Below, piece by piece: positions 18,785-28,415 of a DNA stretch of 64,000 nt. Numbering within the stretch: the first letter of the stretch is position 1; the number at the start of each line of letters is the position of its first letter. The translations under genes and the position numbers were made by a program. Source of the stretch: Pichia kudriavzevii. Lineage: Eukaryota; Ascomycota; Pichiomycetes; Pichiales; Pichiaceae. A model generated the notes under the pieces. That model was not told where the DNA came from. It saw only the letters and a list, made by a program, of their open reading frames with translations, and made no database searches. The DNA lies in contig NC_042507.1 in the NCBI RefSeq assembly GCF_003054445.1, forward strand, positions 2,294,001 to 2,358,000, in the 5' to 3' direction.

Positions 18785-18795
18785 CGGAGAAACGG
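18785..18795. promoter_or_regulatory. CSRE-like site (Cat8/Sip4 type), one mismatch
   Basis: CGGAGAAACGG fits the reverse form of the carbon-source response element CGGNYNAAYGG except for one base. In S. cerevisiae such sites drive ICL1 when glucose is absent. It lies about 740 bp from the ICL1 start, so the role is uncertain. Confidence 0.3.
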
Positions 18796-19260
18796 TATTA
18801 ATTTCAACAAGTTTTATAAGGACGGAATAGGCAGTCGAGTCTACCGGGCAAACGAAAACGCCGGCCTGCACGGTCGTTTGATCTTTGTAGTCCCTTGGGT
18901 CCGTGCAAGTACCTTTTCCCCGCAGATGCATTTATAACAAAGGCAAAACTATTAAACATTCAAGTAAAACAAGCGCTGAGCCGCCATTACAACCCCCTCT
19001 TCCCATTCCCTTTTCCCCTTTTCGGAGGTAGGGTTTCCCTTCTCCGAGGAACGGACACTCTCCATGAATGTAAAAATGCGGTAATATAGTAGGGAGAATC
19101 GATGTGTCACTAAGAAAGAGGCGGCATTGAAGAGACGGTGATTACAATGATTCACAATTTCCTCTTGTTTATAGAGAATGGTGATTATGGGAAAATGGGA
19201 GGTTCCGATACCCCGTGATTTGTCTTTACTTAACGATGATTAATTGAGTGATTGATTGCT

Positions 19261-19314
19261 TGTATTGCCTGTATTGCCTATGTTGCCTGTATTGTCTATG
19301 TTGCCTATGTTGCC
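19261..19314 (+). repeat. 9-bp tandem repeat, six copies (TRTRTTGCC-like)
   Basis: Six consecutive 9-bp units alternate between TGTATTGCC and TATGTTGCC, one with TGTC. The array ends 49 bp before the ICL1 TATA box, where activator sites usually lie. Confidence 0.85.
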
Positions 19315-19363
19315 TTATGCGTCTCTCAATTGTTTACCCCGGATTTCACATTGAGTAACGTCC

Positions 19364-19370
19364 TATAAAA
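19364..19370 (+). promoter_or_regulatory. TATA box of ICL1
   Basis: TATAAAA lies 158 bp upstream of the ICL1 ATG. TATA-containing promoters are typical of strongly regulated yeast genes. Confidence 0.65.
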
Positions 19371-19527
19371 GGACCAAGAGATCCACTGTTTTGTTGGGGT
19401 GACTCCATGTGGATGGTTCTATATTATCTGTTGTATTTATCTCTCTCTTGTTTTTTGTTTTGTTTCCCCTTTTATCTACAATAAACACCAAACAGATTAT
19501 TAGTATAATACAAGACACTCTTATACA

Positions 19528-21165
19528 ATGGTCTACACACAAATCAATTTAGACGAGGAGGAAAGAGCTTTCCAACAAGAAGTTGAAGCAGTCAAGAAAT
19601 GGTGGGCAGAACCTAGATGGAAAGGCGTTACTAGACCTTACACTGCAGAGGAAATTGTCAAGAGAAGATCTACTGTTGCTAATCCTAATGCTTCGGATGC
19701 AATGGCTAGAAAGGCATTTAAGTTGTTACAAGAACACTCTCAAAAGAAGAGTGCTTCCTTCACCTTTGGTGCTTTAGATCCAATCCATGTCACTCAAATG
19801 GCAAAGTATCTAGACACTGTTTATGTCTCTGGTTGGCAATCATCTTCAACTGCATCGACTTCTAATGAACCTTCTCCAGATTTGGCTGATTATCCTATGG
19901 ATACTGTTCCAAATAAGGTTCAACAGTTGTTTTATGCTCAATTATTTCACGATAGAAAACAAAGACATGAAAGAATGTCTCTCTCTAAGGAGGAAAGAGC
20001 CAAACTTAATTATACCGATTTCTTGAGACCTATTATTGCTGATGCAGATACAGGTCATGGTGGTACTACTGCTATTTTCAAGTTGACCAAGATGTTTATT
20101 GAAAATGGTGCTGCTGGTATTCATATTGAAGATCAAGCTGCTGGAACTAAAAAGTGTGGTCATATGGGTGGTAAGGTTTTAGTGCCAATTCAAGAACATA
20201 TTAATAGGTTGATTTGTATTAGATCTTCTGCAGATGTCTTTGGTTCTTCCCTCTTATGTGTTGCTAGAACCGATTCAGAGGCTGCTACCTTGATTACATC
20301 TACTATTGATACCAGAGATCACTACTTTATCCAAGGTACAACTAACAAGGAGATTTCTTCATTAGTTGATGTTATGAATAAGGCAGAAAGAGAAGGTGCT
20401 TATGGTTCCCAATTGGAACAAATTGAATCAGAATGGAATAAAAAGGCTAATGTCCAGAAGTTCAATGAAGCTGTTGCTGATTCAATTAAGAATGAATCTT
20501 CTATTAAGGACAAGGAAGCTGCAATTGCGAAATTCAACTCCATTGTTACCCCATTATCCCATCATTCCTTGGAAGATGCCCAAAAGGTTGCAAAGGATAT
20601 CTTGGGTTACGAAATTTACTTCAATTGGGACAAACCAAGAGTTAGAGAAGGTTATTACAGATACCAAGGTGGTACTCAATGTGCTGTCAACAGAGCTAGA
20701 GAATATGCTCCCTATGCTGACATGGTTTGGATGGAAACCAAGTTGCCAATTTTTGACCAAGCAAAGGAATTCGCTGAAGGTGTCAAGGCTAAATACCCAG
20801 ACCAATGGTTATGTTATAACTTATCTCCATCTTTCAACTGGAATTCCGCAATGTCCCCAGAGGAACAAGAAACTTATATTCAAAGATTGGCAGACCTTGG
20901 TTACATTTGGCAATTCATTACTCTTGCAGGTTTGCATACTACTGCTCTTGCTGTCGACAATTTTGCAAGAGACTTTGCTAAAATCGGTATGAGAGCTTAC
21001 GGCCGTGATGTCCAAGCAAAGGAAATTGAAGATGGCGTTGAAGTTGTCAAGCACCAAAAATGGTCTGGTGCAGAGTATGTTGATTCCATCGTCAAGTTGG
21101 TCACTGGTGGTGTTTCCTCAACTGCTGCTATGAGTGCTGGTGTCACTGAAGAGCAATTCAAATAG
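19528..21165 (+). CDS. ICL1: Isocitrate lyase
   Basis: 545 residues (S. cerevisiae 557). The catalytic loop [13 protein letters not shown] has the active-site Cys at about residue 210; [12 protein letters not shown] and [19 protein letters not shown] are the magnesium and substrate blocks. The fungal-type insert (about 260-350) distinguishes it from bacterial enzymes. The enzyme splits isocitrate into glyoxylate and succinate in the glyoxylate cycle, needed for growth on ethanol, acetate or fatty acids. The C-terminus is EEQFK, not an SKL-type PTS1, so location is probably cytosolic as in S. cerevisiae. Codon use is strongly biased (TCT, GGT, AAG, TTG), a sign of high expression. The paralogue ICL2 was ruled out because there is no mitochondrial presequence. 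Confidence 0.96.
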   Translation: MVYTQINLDEEERAFQQEVEAVKKWWAEPRWKGVTRPYTAEEIVKRRSTVANPNASDAMARKAFKLLQEHSQKKSASFTFGALDPIHVTQMAKYLDTVYVSGWQSSSTASTSNEPSPDLADYPMDTVPNKVQQLFYAQLFHDRKQRHERMSLSKEERAKLNYTDFLRPIIADADTGHGGTTAIFKLTKMFIENGAAGIHIEDQAAGTKKCGHMGGKVLVPIQEHINRLICIRSSADVFGSSLLCVARTDSEAATLITSTIDTRDHYFIQGTTNKEISSLVDVMNKAEREGAYGSQLEQIESEWNKKANVQKFNEAVADSIKNESSIKDKEAAIAKFNSIVTPLSHHSLEDAQKVAKDILGYEIYFNWDKPRVREGYYRYQGGTQCAVNRAREYAPYADMVWMETKLPIFDQAKEFAEGVKAKYPDQWLCYNLSPSFNWNSAMSPEEQETYIQRLADLGYIWQFITLAGLHTTALAVDNFARDFAKIGMRAYGRDVQAKEIEDGVEVVKHQKWSGAEYVDSIVKLVTGGVSSTAAMSAGVTEEQFK

Positions 21166-21629
21166 TGCATGACCTGCCAAATGGGGTCAATTCAAAGTAT
21201 ATTCGATTTGTATTTATGTATCTAATGAAAATAAAGTAACCTTATTTATTGCGCTAGTGTCTAACAGCTTTGCATAAACTCAAGGATGGGTCTACTTGTT
21301 CTAAGCAAAAATTTCCTGTTGCACCTCTACTTTACCTATCCTGCAAGTATTCCCAAACACATATATATCAACGTATGCATTGCCAAGTTTACGGTTTCGT
21401 CTTTTTGTAGGGGCTGATAAGTATTACATAAACTGTAGCTACTGTTTACAATTTTTCTTCTGTTTTGCTCGATGTTCTTTTTTTTTTTGGCCTTCTCGCT
21501 TCTTCTGCTTTTTTGAGTTTATTTTTCAGATATTTTTTATCTTGAATACCCTTTTCCATAACGTAGTTTAAGTAAAGGTATTGAAATTGGTTAGGGCTTT
21601 CTATTAAATAGCCACAAGCTCTGATAGTC
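21166..21629. other. Intergenic region between ICL1 and the downstream gene
   Basis: 464 bp holding the ICL1 3' UTR and the promoter of the next gene. AT-rich, with T-tracts near 21479-21488. No RNA gene or ORF supported. Confidence 0.5.
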
Positions 21630-24293
21630 ATGTTTAATAGGATAAAGAATAGGAGGGTGCGTTTATTACAACTAATCCTGACTCGTGGAGTGCGTACCAG
21701 AGTTCCAATAAAACCACTACGTAAAAAAGAGGAGCCGTTCTCCACACCCACAATGGGGCAACCCGAACAGGCCGGTCCAAATGACAAACCTGAGAACAAA
21801 GACCCTAGATACACATTGAGCAAGTTTTCAAAGGACAATACTGATTTTGTATCACGGATTATCTCAGAAATGAAGTTCAAAACACCTGACCAAATCAAAG
21901 CCGAACTCAGCGCAAGGTTTGAAAAAGATGGAATTGAAGTAGACGAAGAGTTTATTGATCAAATGATAACACAGTCTACAAGGGAAGAACGTAGTGTGCG
22001 TGAGTACATTAGTAACCCGAAAAAAGCCATGGACAAAATCAATGAGGAAGAAATAAATAGTTATGTCGACTGGATAATAAATGATGGTTTTGAACGCTTA
22101 CAGACCCAGAAGAGAGATTTGCATAAGCGTAAAATGGAGATACGGGAGAAACTGAACGATTTTATGATGAATGAAAATGCAAATACTGGTGACCCAAAGG
22201 CACTTACCAATGCCTTCCAAATGGCACAAGAAATGACTATGCTGAATTCAGACTCCTCCTTGGATAAACTACCGATCCTTTTAAAACATTTGACTAAGTT
22301 GTCAAATGCTGATTTGCAAAAATCTGTAGAGTTGGGAAAATACGCCGCTCTATATGAAATTTCCACACAACTGTTGGAGGACCATAATAGAGATATGTGT
22401 ATTTACTTGTGTGGGAAACTTTTGTATTCTGCCCTGGGCAGAGAGTATGGTCCAAGAGCCCGACCAGATGCCATCAATGAAAAGTTCTTCATCGAGAGTT
22501 GTATGAAGTTCGATGATAACGACAGAGCGCTAGAGTTGTTTTTATCCAGAAGAGATAAAGATGTCAAAAATGAACGGTTTTGGGTCGAATTGGGTGCTCA
22601 TGTTTATCTGTCGAGGTACTCTAAAACCGGAGACACCAAAGAATTAGATTCCGGTATTGAGTTAATCAATGAAACTAGAGATAGGTGGGAGTATACAAGT
22701 AACATCCTTCTAATCGATGGATTGAAAAGGTGTTGTACTAAGGGTAATTTTGAAGATGCAGAGTGGTTCTGGGAGGAAATTGAAATAAACATCGATAGAC
22801 ACGGTATTGTCAAACAAATAGAAGTTCCTGAAGCTAAATTGTTTGACGAGAATGAGAGAAACAAGGTTTTTCAATATTACAATAGAGTTGAGCCTCTGTC
22901 TTATGATAGTTTACTAGAATGTATTTTTGCCTTTATCGGTAGCATGAAGATTGAAAAAGGTATTGGAATTTTGACAACTATCGCCACAATTGACAATGAA
23001 TTTACCACTTATTTCTTGGATAAATTTGCTCTTCAATTCAAATATCCTGGTAGAGAGCTACTTTTGTTTGAGCTTGAAAACAATGATAAAGATTTTGATC
23101 ATGAACTTAGAAGTTATCTAATAGAAAATATCAGCCAGTTGCATAAAAATAGATGTTCTTCTGTTGTTGAAGCAAAAATATTAGCAGATATTAGTATTTA
23201 CCTCGAAAGGCTGTCCCTTTTAAAGAACAAGAATTTATCCAAGATAAATGATTTACAAGAGCTAGTCAACAGTGGGGAGAAATTCACATCATTTGATATC
23301 AAATCATTGTTGAAAATTTTACTTGATCACAAATCAACAACCTCATTCCAGATTGCAAGTAGATTGATTCACCTAATGAGCGAGTACAAACTCTCCAAGA
23401 ATAACTCTGGGATTTTACCGCCAGCAAGTTCTCACACATATAGTGAATTTTTTAAGGTTTTCCTTTCACATCCAGCGCAGAGAATTAATGAGTTGAACCA
23501 ATTTTTGAATATGATGGCACAATTTGAAATAAAATTGGATCAATCTTTGGCGACCAAGATTATCATGTCTTACCATTCGAAAAATTTGTATACCGAAGCC
23601 TTGGAATTTATCACAAAATACGTTTTCTCAGATAATCCAATTGCAGTCAATAATGTCAGACTCGGTAAACCAGGATCAAAGAATTTGTATACATGGATAC
23701 TATTGACTTATTATAAGATGATTCTAATTGGAGAGAAAAATAGTGATTTGGTGACTTCAAGACTAGAATCTTTGCATTTTTTTGTTAGAGAAATGATGAA
23801 TCGCCATGTTGATGACACATATACTTTTCAGGAAACAATTGGCACGTTATTAGCATACGGTGATTATCAGGGTACTATCTGTTTGGTGCAATGGTATGGA
23901 CACATACTAGGAAAAAATAAACTAAGCTTTGATTTGATGTTAGCTATTAAAACAAAACTAGAGCTTTCTATCATAAAAGCAGAGAAGTATTTGCTCAGTG
24001 AAAATAGGAACTTACATGATTCCCAGAAAACTAGAATAAATAATTATCGTAGAGAATTTGGTATTCAATCATTACACGATGACATGAAGACTAAAAGAGA
24101 CTACACATGGCAAGAGGTTGCCATTGTTCTTTACCAGTATGCAGATTTATTTGGTTACCGTTCCACATATTCCAAAGATGACCCATTTTCTATGGTTTTA
24201 TCAGATGAGCAGCGTAACCTTAACAAGGATGTGTTTGATCAACAATTACAAAGCCTACAAGATTTTTTCGGAATTCCAAAATGGATACCGTAA
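21630..24293 (+). CDS. Large mitochondrial protein, possible PPR-like translation factor
   Basis: 887 residues. The start MFNRIKNRRVRLLQLILTRG is basic with no acidic residues, a strong mitochondrial presequence. The rest is predicted all-helical, with repeats of about 35 residues such as FIESCMKFDDNDRALELF and IDGLKRCCTKGNFEDAEWFW, which have the look of degenerate PPR helical pairs. I cannot match it confidently to a named protein. Length and style are like S. cerevisiae Sov1 (VAR1 translation) and other mitochondrial RNA-binding factors, but this is a guess by shape. Ccm1 and Rmd9 were compared from memory and did not fit. A second in-frame ATG (MGQPEQAG) lies near residue 42. Confidence 0.7.
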   Translation: MFNRIKNRRVRLLQLILTRGVRTRVPIKPLRKKEEPFSTPTMGQPEQAGPNDKPENKDPRYTLSKFSKDNTDFVSRIISEMKFKTPDQIKAELSARFEKDGIEVDEEFIDQMITQSTREERSVREYISNPKKAMDKINEEEINSYVDWIINDGFERLQTQKRDLHKRKMEIREKLNDFMMNENANTGDPKALTNAFQMAQEMTMLNSDSSLDKLPILLKHLTKLSNADLQKSVELGKYAALYEISTQLLEDHNRDMCIYLCGKLLYSALGREYGPRARPDAINEKFFIESCMKFDDNDRALELFLSRRDKDVKNERFWVELGAHVYLSRYSKTGDTKELDSGIELINETRDRWEYTSNILLIDGLKRCCTKGNFEDAEWFWEEIEINIDRHGIVKQIEVPEAKLFDENERNKVFQYYNRVEPLSYDSLLECIFAFIGSMKIEKGIGILTTIATIDNEFTTYFLDKFALQFKYPGRELLLFELENNDKDFDHELRSYLIENISQLHKNRCSSVVEAKILADISIYLERLSLLKNKNLSKINDLQELVNSGEKFTSFDIKSLLKILLDHKSTTSFQIASRLIHLMSEYKLSKNNSGILPPASSHTYSEFFKVFLSHPAQRINELNQFLNMMAQFEIKLDQSLATKIIMSYHSKNLYTEALEFITKYVFSDNPIAVNNVRLGKPGSKNLYTWILLTYYKMILIGEKNSDLVTSRLESLHFFVREMMNRHVDDTYTFQETIGTLLAYGDYQGTICLVQWYGHILGKNKLSFDLMLAIKTKLELSIIKAEKYLLSENRNLHDSQKTRINNYRREFGIQSLHDDMKTKRDYTWQEVAIVLYQYADLFGYRSTYSKDDPFSMVLSDEQRNLNKDVFDQQLQSLQDFFGIPKWIP

Positions 24294-24639
24294 GCACCAT
24301 ATTACGGTATCTTTAAGAAGCCTGTATATATAAAAAGCTTACCATTTATAGACGAAACCTGTTACATAACTTTTAACAACCTAATACATTGAGGCTTACC
24401 TAAACATACTCCCGTTGTGCAAAAATGCTTTTGAACTTAAACGTGAGTGAATGAGTGAGTGAGTGTCTGTTTGTGTTTTTACTTTTTTTTTTTTTTTTGT
24501 AAATCTTCATTGAAAAAATTTTCATCTGAAAAATTCCGTTAATATCGCATCTAAGACAATTGGAGTAGATAGGATAAAGGGATTGCATCTTTTCCTTTTT
24601 CATTGTAATTAACCAGAAACCAAACAGCAGTGCTAGAAA
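24294..24639. promoter_or_regulatory. NEW1 promoter and upstream 3' UTR
   Basis: 346 bp with a T-run at 24483-24499 and a GAGTGAGTGAGTG microsatellite just before it (about 24450). No gene seen. Confidence 0.5.
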
Positions 24640-27600
24640 ATGCCACCAAAATTTGTGAAGTTTGATCCAAACGCTCCAGACTTCAACCCAAACGGGTCTA
24701 GCTTCAATCCAGGCAATACTAACTGGGGTGCTCAGGATACAGGATATACCGGTTATCAAGGTGCAGGCCAGACATATAATCAAGGTTTCAATACTAATTT
24801 TAACAGCAACTATAACAATAACTATGGAAGCAGCAGGTATCAAAGCAACACTAGACAATTTAACAACAAAAAGAGACAACCAAAGAATATGTCATACGAT
24901 GAGTTCCTGGCAATGCAACAAGGCACTTTAAATAACAAAGTGACCAGTGCCAATTCCTCTGCAGTCTCTTCTCGTGCAAACTCAAGTACGAACATTGCTT
25001 CCTCTGTTGCCATGGGTGCAAACCCATCTACCTCTTCAGTTTCGTCTATTTCATCTGCGCTAGAAAAACTAGATATTACGCCAATTTCAACACAATTATC
25101 AGAAATGAATAGGGCCACGAAAATCTCCGAAATCCGTGAACAATGTAACGCAATCAGTGACTTAATATTTCAAGAAGGTGCCCATGCAATTGTCGATTGG
25201 AAAATTGCAGAGGTTCTCAAGACTTTGAGTAAACCAAAAAATAATGCTCTACTAAGGGAAGGTGCGTCTATTTTAATTCAAACATTAAGTCGTAAATTTG
25301 CAGGTGCAACCCCATTTGAGGCATATTTTGTTGATCTTTTCACATATGCGTTTGAGCTTTTCACCGACAAGGAAAACACAGTCAAGAGAGCGGCACAAAA
25401 TGCAGTCGATTCATTGTACGGTATGTTCCCAACGGAAGCAAAGGCGTCTACTTTAGTTGGATTATTCCTCAATATCTTGAAATCAAGTGCAAAGTGGCAA
25501 TCAAAAATTGCTTGCTTGAAACTATTTGAAAGACTCATTGAGGAGTGTCCAGCTGATTTATTGGAACTGGAGTTCTACAAAGCGGTTCCTATTTTAACAG
25601 ATATGGCTACCGATTTCAAACCAGAACTAGCAAAGGAAGGTATGAAGGTGTTGAAGCAATTTGTTAACGTTTTGGATAATTTAGATTTATCCCCTAGATA
25701 TGACATCATTGTTGAAACATTGGCAAATCCATCGAATGTTCCAAATTGTATCAAGACTTTAGCTTCTGTAACTTTCGTGGCAGAAGTCACCGAACCTGCA
25801 CTTTCTTTACTTGCCCCAATTATTGATAAGTCCTTGAAAATGTCATCCTCTTCTCAAGAACAATTGAGACAGACTGTCAAAATCACCGAGAATTTGACCA
25901 GATTAGTCAATAACAAACGTGAAATCGAAAAGTACATTCCTATTTTGCTTCCAGGTTTGAAGCAAGTTGTTGAGACTGCGTCCCTTCCAGAAGTTAGAGA
26001 TATGGCCAATGACGCATTACATGTTGTTGAGGATGCTGAAAAGGAGCACGGTGATGGTAAGTTCCACGGTAGATTAACAAAAGAAACTGCAGTAGAGTAT
26101 GTCGAGCAATTCAGCGAAAAGGTCAAAAGTGATACGATTTTTAACTTTTTAGTTGGAATTGTCGTTTCGGACTCTAACATTAATAATTGGGATGCATTGT
26201 CTGAATATTTTAACATGGCTTTAGAATCGTTTTATAATGGTGATGAAGAACAAAAGAAATTAGATGTTGAGTCTATGGTGCTAAAGTTAAAAACTTTATT
26301 TACTCCAGATGCAGTTAAAGATGATGAAGAAGATGGTATTGTTATCGTTAATACACCTTTTTCTCTTGCATACGGTGCTAGAATGTTGTTAAACAGAACA
26401 AACTTAAGGTTAATCAAGGGACACAGATATGGTCTTTGTGGTAGAAACGGTGTTGGTAAGTCCACATTGATGAGAGCCATCAACAATGGTCAATTAGAAG
26501 GTTTCCCTGATCAATCCGAATTGAAAACATGTTTTGTTGAACATAAATTACAAGGTGAGGAGGGTGACCTAAACTTGGTAGATTTTATTGCTTCTGATCC
26601 TGATTTAAGCTCGGCTACAAAGGAAGAGATTGCTTCTGCTTTGGAGTCTGTTGGTTTTAATGAAGAAAGAAGAGCCCAGAAGGTGGGATCTCTTTCTGGA
26701 GGTTGGAAAATGAAATTGGAATTAGCTCGTGCAATGTTGTTGAAGGCTGATATTTTGTTGTTGGATGAACCTACAAACCATTTAGATGTCTCTAATGTCA
26801 AATGGTTAGAGAACTATTTAGTTGAACACACCGATATTACTTCCTTAATTGTTTCCCACGATTCTGGTTTCTTGGATACTGTTTGTACAGATATCATTCA
26901 CTATGAAAATAAAAAGTTGGTCTATTATAAGGGTAACTTGTCTGATTTTGTTGAGATCAAACCAGAAGCAAAGGCATACTATACTTTGACTGATTCAAAC
27001 GTTAAAATGCATTTCCCAGCACCAGGCCTTCTAACCGGTGTTAAATCTAATACAAGGTCTGTTGCAAGAATGTCTAACGTTACATTCACATATCCCGGAA
27101 CTGAAAAACCATCTTTGAAGAATGTCTCGTGTAGTATTTCCTTATCTTCGAGGGTTGCAGTCTTAGGTCCTAACGGTGCTGGTAAGTCTACTTTAATCAA
27201 GTTATTGACAGGTGAATTAGTTCCTCAGGAAGGTACCGTTGAGAAGCACCCAAATTTACGTATTGGTTATATTGCTCAGCATGCATTACAACATGTCAAC
27301 GAACACAAGGAAAAAACTCCTAACCAATACTTGCAATGGAGATATAGGTTTGGTGATGATAGAGAAGTTTTGCTGAAGGAGTCCCGTAAAATTGGCTCGG
27401 ATGAAGAGCGTAAAATGATGGAGGTTCAGATTGATGTTGATGACGGACGTGGCCCTAGATACATTGAAGCCATTGTTGGTAGACAAAAGTTAAAGAAATC
27501 CTTCCAATACGAAATTAAATGGAAGAATTGGTTACCAAAATGTAATTCTTGGGTTCCAAAAGAAGTTTTAGTGGAGCATGGTTTCGAAAAGCTTGTTCAA

Positions 27601-28236
27601 AAGTTTGATGATCATGAAGCTTCTCGTGAAGGTCTTGGTTACAGAGAATTGACTCCAAAAGTTATCAGAGAACATTTTGAAGCTATTGGTTTAGATGGTG
27701 AAATTGCCGATCATACTATGTTAGGTTCCCTTTCTGGTGGTCAATTAGTTAAGGTTGTCATTGCCGGTGCTATGTGGAACAATCCACACGTCTTGGTTTT
27801 AGACGAACCTACCAACTATTTAGACAGAGACTCCTTGGGTGCCTTAGCAATGGCTATAAGAGAATGGAAGGGTGCTGTTGTTATGATCTCTCACAACAAC
27901 GAATTCGTAGGTGCATTGTGCCCCGAACAATGGATTGTGGAAAACGGTGAATTGGTTACCAAAGGTGTTGCTGAAATTGACCAATCTCGTTTTGAAGATG
28001 GTGGTAACTCTGAAAAGACCAAGCTTGCTACCGAATTAGCCAAAAAGGCCGCGGCAAAAGCTGACACTGATTCATCTCCTGCTGATATTAAAGTAAAGAG
28101 AAAGAAGAAGAAGATGACCAGAAACGAGAAGAAGGCACAAGAGGAAAGAAGAAGGCTCAGGTACATTGAATGGTTGAATTCTCCAAAAGGTACTCCTAAA
28201 CCTCCAAATACTGATGATGAAGATGAAGATGATTAA
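24640..28236 (+). CDS. NEW1: EF3-family ABC-F translation factor New1
   Basis: 1198 residues (S. cerevisiae 1196). An N-terminal low-complexity part rich in Asn, Tyr, Gly and Ser (about 30-85) takes the place of the prion-forming region. HEAT repeats span about 130-480. ABC domain 1 has Walker A GLCGRNGVGKST (about 600), signature SLSGGWKMK and Walker B ILLLDEPTNHLD. ABC domain 2 has Walker A GPNGAGKST (about 843) and signature SLSGGQLVKV, with a chromodomain insert around GRQKLKKSFQYEIKW. A Lys-rich tail ends DDEDEDD. New1 helps ribosomes terminate or recycle at certain C-terminal Lys/Arg codons. YEF3 was rejected because of the N-terminal low-complexity region and matching New1 ends (WLNSPKGTPKP). 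Confidence 0.97.
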   Translation: MPPKFVKFDPNAPDFNPNGSSFNPGNTNWGAQDTGYTGYQGAGQTYNQGFNTNFNSNYNNNYGSSRYQSNTRQFNNKKRQPKNMSYDEFLAMQQGTLNNKVTSANSSAVSSRANSSTNIASSVAMGANPSTSSVSSISSALEKLDITPISTQLSEMNRATKISEIREQCNAISDLIFQEGAHAIVDWKIAEVLKTLSKPKNNALLREGASILIQTLSRKFAGATPFEAYFVDLFTYAFELFTDKENTVKRAAQNAVDSLYGMFPTEAKASTLVGLFLNILKSSAKWQSKIACLKLFERLIEECPADLLELEFYKAVPILTDMATDFKPELAKEGMKVLKQFVNVLDNLDLSPRYDIIVETLANPSNVPNCIKTLASVTFVAEVTEPALSLLAPIIDKSLKMSSSSQEQLRQTVKITENLTRLVNNKREIEKYIPILLPGLKQVVETASLPEVRDMANDALHVVEDAEKEHGDGKFHGRLTKETAVEYVEQFSEKVKSDTIFNFLVGIVVSDSNINNWDALSEYFNMALESFYNGDEEQKKLDVESMVLKLKTLFTPDAVKDDEEDGIVIVNTPFSLAYGARMLLNRTNLRLIKGHRYGLCGRNGVGKSTLMRAINNGQLEGFPDQSELKTCFVEHKLQGEEGDLNLVDFIASDPDLSSATKEEIASALESVGFNEERRAQKVGSLSGGWKMKLELARAMLLKADILLLDEPTNHLDVSNVKWLENYLVEHTDITSLIVSHDSGFLDTVCTDIIHYENKKLVYYKGNLSDFVEIKPEAKAYYTLTDSNVKMHFPAPGLLTGVKSNTRSVARMSNVTFTYPGTEKPSLKNVSCSISLSSRVAVLGPNGAGKSTLIKLLTGELVPQEGTVEKHPNLRIGYIAQHALQHVNEHKEKTPNQYLQWRYRFGDDREVLLKESRKIGSDEERKMMEVQIDVDDGRGPRYIEAIVGRQKLKKSFQYEIKWKNWLPKCNSWVPKEVLVEHGFEKLVQKFDDHEASREGLGYRELTPKVIREHFEAIGLDGEIADHTMLGSLSGGQLVKVVIAGAMWNNPHVLVLDEPTNYLDRDSLGALAMAIREWKGAVVMISHNNEFVGALCPEQWIVENGELVTKGVAEIDQSRFEDGGNSEKTKLATELAKKAAAKADTDSSPADIKVKRKKKKMTRNEKKAQEERRRLRYIEWLNSPKGTPKPPNTDDEDEDD

Positions 28237-28415
28237 TAAAGCTCAATCCTAACTGTTGTTGGTCGTACAAATCTTTTGATACCATGATTTCAGTTCTTTG
28301 CGTACTATATAGACTCAATTATTACTTTACCGCTTATTTCATATTTTATATACAGAATTATTTATTGTAATAAAGTTAATAAAAAAATATTGTTACTTTT
28401 ATAGTACTACACGTT

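Larger units (their letters stand above)
18411..19527. promoter_or_regulatory. Large ICL1 upstream region (1.1 kb)
   Basis: The gap is shared by PRP4 and ICL1 (divergent) and has no credible gene. It holds a 38-bp tandem repeat (18596-18671), a CSRE-like site (18785-18795), a 9-bp tandem repeat (19261-19314) and a TATA box (19364-19370). A long promoter suits a strongly glucose-regulated gene such as ICL1. Confidence 0.7.

Noticed and set aside
20396-20992. 198-codon open frame inside ICL1
   Set aside because: Shadow of the strongly biased ICL1 coding frame; no independent promoter or homology.
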